Source: Bacillota bacterium
GTDB taxonomy: Bacteria > Eremiobacterota > SpSt-956 > JAKJGF01
Assembly (NCBI GenBank): GCA_029555925.1
Contig: JAKPQU010000575.1
Coordinates: forward strand, 1 to 31,042
Direction of reading: 5' to 3'
DNA length: 31,042 nucleotides
The stretch's first letter is position 1, and every line of letters begins with the position of its first letter. Position numbers and translations under genes: made by a program. Shown in pieces: positions 22,815-29,273 of this stretch. The notes beneath the pieces were generated by a model that worked only from the letters and a program-made list of their open reading frames with translations, made no database searches and had not been told where the DNA came from.

Positions 22815-23840
22815 TCACCCTTCACTATGATATTTCGTATATACCGGCTTTTCCTTTTTTCTTACGAGTTCTACTGCAAGTTCCAGTGCTTTTATGAGAC
22901 TCTCCTGATTGGCTTTCCCTTTCCATGCTATATCAAAACCTGTTCCATGATCCACTGATGTTCTTATATATGGCAGGCCGGCCGTCATAGTGACTGTTTT
23001 ATAAAAATCGTAGGTTTTAGAGGCTATATGTCCCTGATCATGATAGAGAGAAAGTATGGCGTCAAATCTTCCTTTTATTCCCAGATGATATATGGAATCT
23101 GCTCCCACAGGGCCTTCTACATTGATACCCTTCTGTTTTGCTTCTTTTACTGCCGGTATCATTTCCTCTATTTCCTCTCTTCCGAAAAGTCCTCCGTCAC
23201 CGCTGTGGGGATTGAGGCCTGGTAGACCTATAAGAGGTTTTTTATAACCCAGATTTTTCATCTGATTGTCTATATTTATCAGGGCTTTGAGGATATTTTC
23301 TTTTTTTATAAGTGAAATTGCATCTTTCAGAGGTAAATGTCTTGATAAAAAAAAGATCTTTAAATTTTCTATGCAGAAGATTGTGTCTATAGAAGTTATA
23401 CCTGCAAAATCTTTAAGTATTTCCGTATGCCCTCCTTCATAACCTGCCATTTTGAGAGCTTCTTTATTTATTGGCCCTGTTACCATAGCCGAAGCAAAAC
23501 CTTTTAAACACAGGGATGAGCAGGTTTTGAGCAGATTGTAAGTATATTCACCTGCTTTTGCCGAAACCTGTCTTTTCTGTATTTCAGATGGCAGTGGTAT
23601 ATGTAAAATTTCATTGTTTGATGATATATCTTTAATATCATCAAGGGAATTCAATTTTACCAGAGGGAATGCATGAGAACTTCCGCAGAGTGCATTGGCT
23701 TCATTCAGAAGATTAAAATCTCCTGCAGGAATGAGCTTCACCCTTGATGTTACAAAAGATCTGATGGTTTTAATAGTTATTTCAGGCCCTACTCCGGCAG
23801 GGTCTCCCGTGCTTATCAGAATATAAGGTATTTTTTTCAT
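22815..23840 (-). CDS. pdxA: 4-hydroxythreonine-4-phosphate dehydrogenase PdxA
   Basis: 341 residues, full length for PdxA, the NAD-dependent enzyme that oxidises 4-phosphohydroxy-threonine in DXP-dependent pyridoxal phosphate synthesis. Diagnostic segments are GDPAGVGPEIT at 12-22, the metal His in GGHTEILKDFAG near 135, PGLNPHSGDGGLFGREE near 206 and LYHDQGHIASK near 266, followed by GTGFDIAWKG. Paralogues (PdxA2-type) act on other phosphorylated hydroxy acids, but the motifs here fit PdxA. No pdxJ is in the window. It starts four bases after the HEAT-repeat gene and is presumably co-transcribed. The final Ser-Glu-Gly and TGA lie in GTGAAGG/GTGAAGC units. Confidence 0.95.
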   Translation of the reverse strand: MKKIPYILISTGDPAGVGPEITIKTIRSFVTSRVKLIPAGDFNLLNEANALCGSSHAFPLVKLNSLDDIKDISSNNEILHIPLPSEIQKRQVSAKAGEYTYNLLKTCSSLCLKGFASAMVTGPINKEALKMAGYEGGHTEILKDFAGITSIDTIFCIENLKIFFLSRHLPLKDAISLIKKENILKALINIDNQMKNLGYKKPLIGLPGLNPHSGDGGLFGREEIEEMIPAVKEAKQKGINVEGPVGADSIYHLGIKGRFDAILSLYHDQGHIASKTYDFYKTVTMTAGLPYIRTSVDHGTGFDIAWKGKANQESLIKALELAVELVRKKEKPVYTKYHSEG

Positions 23841-23844
23841 ATAT

Positions 23845-24546
23845 TTAACCTGTACAGATTATTTCCACCTGCCTGTCTTCCGGATAATTATCTTTTATTA
23901 TTACGAAATCCTTTACTTTTTCCGTTTTCTTCTCTTCAATTATTTTTTTAAAGAGTTTTGAGAGTTCTTCATGACCATTATGTTCTTTTATTTTTTTCAG
24001 TGTTTCTTCAAGAAACATTAAATCTTCTGGTGTTATATTATCCGGAAGGTTAAGGATGAGGTATTTAATGGAATCTGCTACATAGGTTCTGGTATTGCCA
24101 AGATCATCTATGAGAGATTTTACCATGTATGGCAGTACATAAGGTTCTCCTAGCTTTCCAAGAGCTTCTGCAGCAAAATATCTCACATAACCTTCTCTGT
24201 CATCAAGAGCCTCCAGTAATGCCACAATTGCTGCTCTTTCTCTGATTTTGCCGAGAATCCTTGCTGCAAAACTTCTTACAGGCCAGTAACTGCTCTTCAA
24301 TTCATCTATAAAAAATGAGGAAAGAATTGATTGGTATCTTTTTATAATTCTATGAACCGATTTCTGTTCCATATGTTCCAGAGCAGTCCAGGAAGCTCTT
24401 CTTACAGATAATTCTCTGTCCATAAGAGATAATACAAGTACCTCTACAGCATCATTATATTTCATTTCTCCAAGTTTTTTTGCTGCATTCAGCCTTTCCT
24501 GACTGTTACCTTCTTTGAGAAATTTTATATACTCATTCATCTGCAT
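23845..24546 (-). CDS. HEAT-repeat protein
   Basis: 233 residues of paired helices with HEAT/PBS-lyase-type repeats: ERLNAAKKLGEMKYNDAVEV, SVRRASWTALEHM, PVRSFAARILGKIRERAAIV and YVRYFAAEALGKLGEPYVL. The last 50 residues diverge and are charged. Such repeats form a curved protein-binding surface, and no enzymatic motif is present. The gene is directly upstream of pdxA with a four-base gap, so the pair is an operon, but the functional link is not evident. A second ATG two codons in is an equally good start. No array separates it from pdxA. A single CGTCACG unit lies just before it (24595-24602). Confidence 0.8.
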   Translation of the reverse strand: MQMNEYIKFLKEGNSQERLNAAKKLGEMKYNDAVEVLVLSLMDRELSVRRASWTALEHMEQKSVHRIIKRYQSILSSFFIDELKSSYWPVRSFAARILGKIRERAAIVALLEALDDREGYVRYFAAEALGKLGEPYVLPYMVKSLIDDLGNTRTYVADSIKYLILNLPDNITPEDLMFLEETLKKIKEHNGHEELSKLFKKIIEEKKTEKVKDFVIIKDNYPEDRQVEIICTG

Positions 24547-24635
24547 TTCTTTTTTATCTTCCCAATAAAATTTTATTAATTGCTCTCTTTCCTCGCGTCA
24601 CGATTTAATAAATTGTCGTTCCTTTGTTTAAAGTC

Positions 24636-25115
24636 TTATTTTTTTATTTGATGTTTATTTATTTCACTATGGCGAAACATATCTGTATAATAAATACAGA
24701 ATGCCGCTATAATCCAGTCTTTACCGCCTGTATCACCTGTAAAATAACCTGCTGTCTGGTAGTCTCTTGTTTCAATCCTTCCTTCCTGAATATAACCTAC
24801 AGGGGAAAAATTTGAATTTTCTACACGATTCCCTCTGAAAAAACCTATGGGATTGAAATTTTCATCATGGAATTTTCCTCCGTCAAAATAACCTATACTG
24901 CAGGAGTTAGAACCTTCTATTCTTCCGTCTTCTCTTATCATGCCTACCATGTTGTAATCGCCGTCCATTATTTCTCCATTACTGGTTATATAACCGATAA
25001 TACGGGAATTTTTATCCTGTATGGTTATTATACCTGGCAGAAAATCAGCCATTGCTGCGGAAGAAATTATGGTCAGTAATACTGTTATAAGATAGATTTT
25101 AAGATAATTTTTCAC
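24636..25115 (-). CDS. secreted protein with short beta-type tandem repeats
   Basis: 159 residues. GTG start at 25115, eight bases after AGGAGAAGAGG. The longer frame above it lacks a ribosome site. Residues 1-23 are a signal peptide (KNYLKIYLITVLLTIISSAA, then MADF). The body has five imperfect repeats of about 17-20 residues of the form I/V-G-Y/F-x-x-x-G-x-I/V-x-x-x-N/D-Y/F-x-x. Examples are IGYITSNGEIMDGDYNM and VGYIQEGRIETRDYQT. The pattern suggests stacked beta hairpins, reminiscent of beta-flower or MORN-like repeats, but I do not know the family. The C-terminus is aromatic-rich. It is probably periplasmic or at the cell surface. Confidence 0.7.
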   Translation of the reverse strand: MKNYLKIYLITVLLTIISSAAMADFLPGIITIQDKNSRIIGYITSNGEIMDGDYNMVGMIREDGRIEGSNSCSIGYFDGGKFHDENFNPIGFFRGNRVENSNFSPVGYIQEGRIETRDYQTAGYFTGDTGGKDWIIAAFCIYYTDMFRHSEINKHQIKK

Positions 25116-25204
25116 ACTTAATACCTCTTCTCCTGAAAGTCCAGTATGACTTTCATTTTCCTTGGCCCTTTCGGTCACAACAAATTATGAGGATCTGTCC
25201 CTAC

Positions 25205-25440
25205 CATCACGCGTCAAGCGTTACGCATCACGATTCTCATATAAACTTTTTAAAAATTATAGTCTAAAAGTTGAAAAAAATCAATGAAAAAGATTTTATC
25301 TTTGTGTTTTTATGACAGGTAAATTTACCTGTAGTGGAAATCATAGTTAATTCAATGAAGCCATTAATCAATAAAAAGTGAGCGGTGAATACTGAGAAGT
25401 AAGTAAAATCCAGTTTTTTTCACTTTTCATTTTTCACTCT
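25205..25440. repeat. heptamer blocks and palindrome between divergent genes
   Basis: Block 25205-25233 has ATCACGC, GTCAAGC, GTTACGC and ATCACG. Block 25378-25440 has GTGAGCG, GTGAATA and CTGAGAA, then a T tract and TCACTTT, TCATTTT, TCACTCT. Between them is a perfect 18-bp palindrome, ACAGGTAAATTTACCTGT (25315-25332). Half of it (AAATTTACCTGTAG) recurs near 756-770. No gene is supported in 25116-25591 apart from the promoter at 25526. Confidence 0.65.
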
Positions 25441-25525
25441 GAATATTCTGTGATAAATTTTTGTTCCATTGTATGTAAAATCATGTATATAAAATCATCT
25501 GCCATTTTTAAACGTAATCTTATCA

Positions 25526-25554
25526 TTGCCTTTAATTCTTATAAGTTGTATAAT
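25526..25554 (+). promoter_or_regulatory. sigma-70-type promoter of the histidine kinase gene
   Basis: TTGCCT (25526-25531), 17 bp, TATAAT (25549-25554). Transcription would start near 25561, ahead of AAGGAGG (25577-25583) and ATG 25592. The in-frame TTG at 25526 is the -35 box itself, which argues against it as a start codon. Confidence 0.6.
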
Positions 25555-25591
25555 TATATGCAGTTCCCTGTATTATAAGGAGGAGTATGAT

Positions 25592-27622
25592 ATGGACATG
25601 ATATTAGGTGCAGGGCAGGAATATGCAGATACATCTGGTAAGATGGATGAAAATCACATAGCCTATAAAGAAAAAAATGAAGAACTGGAAAAAGTTAATC
25701 AGGAACTGGGTAAACTTAACCTGGAATTAAAAACACTGGATCAGATGAAATCAAATTTACTTTCCAATGTGTCTCATGAACTGAGAACTCCTCTTGTTGC
25801 TATTAAAGGTTATACGGATCTTATATTCAAAGAGAAAATAGGGCCTGTTAATCCACAGCAAAAAAGAGGACTTGAAATATCTTTGAAAAGTATTGACAGA
25901 TTGATATCTCTTATTGATAATCTCCTTAATTTTTCTAAAATGGAAATGGGCTTTGAAAAATTAAAATTATCTACGTTTAATTTGATTGATGTTGCAGAAC
26001 AGGAAGTTCAATTAATAAGATCCAGAGCAGATGATAGAAAAATTACAATAACCACTATGTTCCCTTCCCATCCTGTTATGATAAGAGGAGACAGGGATAA
26101 AATAAGTCAGGTTTTTATTAATTTACTTGAAAATGCCGTTAAATTTAATAATTACGAAGGTAAAATTCATGTAGAAATAAGTATGTCAGGAAAAGAACTT
26201 GTAATAGTGAAAGTAGCAGATACGGGAATAGGTATTCCCCAGAATGCTCTGGATAAAATTTTCGATCGCTTTTATCAGGTAGATGGTTCTCACAGCAGAA
26301 AATATGGAGGCACAGGTATAGGTCTTTCCATAACAAGTAATATTATTCGCCTTCATGGAGGTAAAATTTCAGTAAACAGCCAGGAAGGAAAGGGTTCTTA
26401 TTTTACCTTTGCTTTACCTGTATTTGCCAGGGAAGAAGAAACTTCTTCCATTAAAATAACCAGAAAAATTTCTTTTAAAGGTATGATAGAAGTTTACTGC
26501 CAGGATAGAAATAAAAGTAAAGATATGAAAACACTCCTGGAAAAGAATGGATTTTCAGTACTCGCAACTTCTTATCAGAGTGAAGCTGTTTATATCACAG
26601 AGAAATATAAACCTGAATTAATCATATGGAATATAGATACTGTAGAACAGGATACTGTAGATAATTTACATTATTTAAAGGAAAATTCTGTGACCCGGAA
26701 TATACCTTTAATTATAATATCGAAGATTGAAGGGTTGGAGAAAAAATATCAAATAAATGCAGAGGTTTTTTTATCTGAGCCTCTTGATAAGGAAAGTCTT
26801 ATATTTGTTGTAGAAAAATATCTTTCTTCTCCTGTTTATATAACAGGTAAAAGACCTTCTGTACTTATAATCTCCGATAGATGTCATTCTGATTATTATC
26901 TTACCTGTTCTATTACTCATCTTGGTTTAACTCCTTTATGTATTTCCATGACAGAAAATAAACTGGAGGAAGGTCTTTCTTATGAACCGGGTGTTATAAT
27001 TCTGGATACGGTAAAACCTGAAGATTATATTTCATGTCTTTTAAATGCAAGTAAATCTATTCCAGTTATAGTCTTAAAACATTCTTCATCAGAAGGTGTA
27101 TTTGAAAAAAATAGTAATATTCATGTTATAAGCCGTCCTTTTTTACTAGGTGAACTGGAAGAGAAAATACAGTCGTTATTGAACAGGGAACCTCTCTGTT
27201 TTATTCCACCTCCTTCGGAAGTTACAGAACATTTGCCGAAAAAGAAATCGATTCTTGTAGTAGATGATGAACCGGAAGTTGTAAATCTTATCGAGATGGT
27301 ACTTTCCTCGGAAGATTATACGATAAAAACGGCTTTTTCAGGCAAATCTGCTGTTGAGATTATAGAAAAAGAAGATTTTGGAATAGTATTACTCGATATT
27401 GCTATGGCAGACCTTGATGGTATAGAAGTGTGCAGAAAGATAAAATCAAATCCGAGAACAAGGTCGACTCCTGTTTATATGATAACTGCTCTTATAACGG
27501 AAGAAATAAAACAGAGAGCTCTGGAAGCAGGAGCAGACGGCTATCTCACAAAGCCTTTCAAGATAAATGCATTGCTTGATATAGTGTTTAAGACACTTGG
27601 AGTTAATAACAGTGAGCAGTGA
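25592..27622 (+). CDS. sensor-less hybrid histidine kinase with three receiver-type modules
   Basis: 676 residues, cytoplasmic, no membrane or PAS domain. A short coiled coil (about 25-55) leads into HisKA with the phospho-His near 61 (NVSHELRTPLVAIKGYTDL). HATPase_c follows (LLENAVKFNN, DTGIGIPQNALDKIF, GTGIGLSITSNIIRLHGG). Two receiver-like modules come next (about 305-405 and 415-530) that keep the alpha/beta pattern but lack the acidic pair of a normal receiver. The last is a canonical receiver (VVDDE, acceptor in LLDIAMADLDG, TAL, LTKPF; about 553-670). The start is fixed by AAGGAGG and the promoter. The final Asn-Ser-Glu-Gln and TGA are array-coded. Input probably comes through partner proteins. 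Confidence 0.92.
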   Translation: MDMILGAGQEYADTSGKMDENHIAYKEKNEELEKVNQELGKLNLELKTLDQMKSNLLSNVSHELRTPLVAIKGYTDLIFKEKIGPVNPQQKRGLEISLKSIDRLISLIDNLLNFSKMEMGFEKLKLSTFNLIDVAEQEVQLIRSRADDRKITITTMFPSHPVMIRGDRDKISQVFINLLENAVKFNNYEGKIHVEISMSGKELVIVKVADTGIGIPQNALDKIFDRFYQVDGSHSRKYGGTGIGLSITSNIIRLHGGKISVNSQEGKGSYFTFALPVFAREEETSSIKITRKISFKGMIEVYCQDRNKSKDMKTLLEKNGFSVLATSYQSEAVYITEKYKPELIIWNIDTVEQDTVDNLHYLKENSVTRNIPLIIISKIEGLEKKYQINAEVFLSEPLDKESLIFVVEKYLSSPVYITGKRPSVLIISDRCHSDYYLTCSITHLGLTPLCISMTENKLEEGLSYEPGVIILDTVKPEDYISCLLNASKSIPVIVLKHSSSEGVFEKNSNIHVISRPFLLGELEEKIQSLLNREPLCFIPPPSEVTEHLPKKKSILVVDDEPEVVNLIEMVLSSEDYTIKTAFSGKSAVEIIEKEDFGIVLLDIAMADLDGIEVCRKIKSNPRTRSTPVYMITALITEEIKQRALEAGADGYLTKPFKINALLDIVFKTLGVNNSEQ

Positions 27623-27737
27623 TCAGTGACCAGTGAAGAGTGATTGGTGGATCCCACCCGTCACGCGTCACGCATCACGAGTATCACGCATCACGCATTA
27701 CGAACTACCCGTAACGCGTCACGCGTTACGCGTTACG
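27612..27737 (+). repeat. long composite heptamer element before pepD
   Basis: GTGAGCA, GTGATCA, GTGACCA, GTGAAGA and GTGATTG end the kinase gene. Then come GGATCCCACC, CGTCACG, CGTCACG, CATCACG, 9-bp AGTATCACG, CATCACG, CATTACG, an AACTACC spacer and a last block of CGTCACG/CGTTACG. The reverse arm faces pepD. Confidence 0.85.
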
Positions 27738-27768
27738 ATTATAAAATAAAAGGAGTGTTATTTCTATT

Positions 27769-29229
27769 ATGTCATTATCTATTAACGACCTGCAGCCAGC
27801 GGAATTCTGGAGGCATTTTCAAAAAATTACATCTATTCCCAGAGGTTCCGGTAATGAAGGTGCTCTAAGGGACTATATTATTTCTATAGCAAAAGACCAC
27901 GGCCTTTCCTATAAAGTTGATGGAAAAGGAAACCTTGTAGTATCGAAAAACGGAACGGCAGGTTATGAACATGGGCCTGTTGTAATTCTTCAGGGCCACC
28001 TGGATATGGTCTGTGAAAAAAATAAAGGAATAGAACATGATTTTACTAAAGATCCTATAGAACTTAAGATTGACGGAGATTACCTCAAAGCGCAGGATAC
28101 AAGCCTGGGAGCCGATAACGGTGTGGGAGTAGCCACATCCCTTGCTGTGATGGTAAGTAAAGATTTGCCTCATCCTCCTCTGGAATTCCTTTTTACGGTA
28201 GAAGAAGAAGTGGGACTCAATGGTGCAAAGTTTCTTACATCAGATTTCCTTAAGGGAAGAACGATGCTGAACCTTGATTCCGAACAGGAGGGAGATTTTT
28301 TTGTCGGATGTGCCGGCGGCCTTGATGGAGAGATAAGGATACATATTGACAGGGAAGATGTACCTTCCGGTATGACACCGTTCCTGGTAAAAGCTTCAGG
28401 CATGAAAGGCGGTCATTCCGGCCTTGAAATTGATAAAGGCCATGCCAATGCCATAAAGGTTTTGAATCGTTTTCTCTGGAATATTATGAAAGATATTGAT
28501 ATAAAAATAGAGAATTTCTCGGGCGGAAGTAAGAGAAATGCCATCGCAAGAGAAGCAGAAGCTCTTCTGTGGATTCCTGAAGATAAAGTTACCTTACTTG
28601 AAGAAAAAACAGGTCACTGGGAAAAATTATTCAGAAAAGAATTTGGTAAAACAGAACCGGATCTGGTTATTACGATGTCTGCTCACTCTGAAGATGTTAC
28701 AAAAAAGGTTTTTACCGGTAAATGTGCCATGACTGTGACTAATGTTTTATATGCTATGCCACATGGCGTGGTTACTATGAGCCGTGACATACCGGATCTT
28801 GTAGAAACATCAACAAATCTGGCCATTGTAAAAACTGAAGGAAATGAAATGATTTTAACATTAAATCATAGAAGTTCTTCCGGCACGGCTATTCTGGAAG
28901 TGGCAGAAGCTATAGAATCACTGGCAAATCTTGCAGGTGTTAAATACGTAAGAGGCCCTGGATATCCCGGATGGCAGCCTGATCTGGATTCTAAAATATT
29001 AAATATATCCCGTGAAACCTATAAAAAACTCTTTAATAAAGAAGCAAATATCAAGGCCATACATGCAGGACTTGAATGCGGTATTATAGGTGAGAAATTT
29101 GCCGGCATGGATATGATATCCTTTGGCCCTACCATGCATGGCGTTCATTCACCTGATGAAAAACTTTTTATACCGAGTATAGAACCTTTCTGGAAGTTTG
29201 TTGTAGAATTACTTAAAAATGTAAAATAG
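27769..29229 (+). CDS. pepD: aminoacyl-histidine dipeptidase PepD (peptidase M20C)
   Basis: 486 residues, full length for PepD (beta-alanyl-His/Xaa-His dipeptidase), a cytosolic two-zinc dipeptidase. Metal-site motifs are LQGHLDMVCE near 77, DTSLGADNGVGVA near 115, EEEVGLNGA near 145, LDSEQEGDFFVGCAGG near 171, and a terminal HAGLECG and GPTMHGVHSPDE. The inserted lid domain (about 185-395) opens with HSGLEIDKGHANAI. The family opening LQPAEFWRHFQKITSIPRGS is intact. ATG 27769 follows AAAGGAGTG at slightly long spacing. The gene is monocistronic: a composite array precedes it and a strong terminator follows. Confidence 0.95.
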   Translation: MSLSINDLQPAEFWRHFQKITSIPRGSGNEGALRDYIISIAKDHGLSYKVDGKGNLVVSKNGTAGYEHGPVVILQGHLDMVCEKNKGIEHDFTKDPIELKIDGDYLKAQDTSLGADNGVGVATSLAVMVSKDLPHPPLEFLFTVEEEVGLNGAKFLTSDFLKGRTMLNLDSEQEGDFFVGCAGGLDGEIRIHIDREDVPSGMTPFLVKASGMKGGHSGLEIDKGHANAIKVLNRFLWNIMKDIDIKIENFSGGSKRNAIAREAEALLWIPEDKVTLLEEKTGHWEKLFRKEFGKTEPDLVITMSAHSEDVTKKVFTGKCAMTVTNVLYAMPHGVVTMSRDIPDLVETSTNLAIVKTEGNEMILTLNHRSSSGTAILEVAEAIESLANLAGVKYVRGPGYPGWQPDLDSKILNISRETYKKLFNKEANIKAIHAGLECGIIGEKFAGMDMISFGPTMHGVHSPDEKLFIPSIEPFWKFVVELLKNVK

Positions 29230-29239
29230 TGAGTGGTGA

Positions 29240-29273
29240 AAAAAGTGAGAGGATTTATTACCTCTCACTTTTT
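29240..29273. terminator. bidirectional intrinsic terminator after pepD
   Basis: A perfect stem, GTGAGAGG (29245-29252) with CCTCTCAC (29261-29268) around an 8-base loop, flanked by A5 and T5 so that it works in both directions. It lies between the stops of two convergent genes, and its right end overlaps the minus-strand stop. The stem is built from GTGA/TCAC units like the arrays. Confidence 0.85.

Noticed and set aside
25526..25528. TTG start adding 22 residues to the histidine kinase
   Set aside because: It coincides with the -35 box and lacks a ribosome site, whereas ATG 25592 follows AAGGAGG.
27644..27868. Small protein read through the TCAC array before pepD
   Set aside because: The translation is mainly repeat-derived Thr/Arg/His/Ala/Ser text and overlaps the pepD start in another frame. 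It is an artefact of the stop-poor strand.
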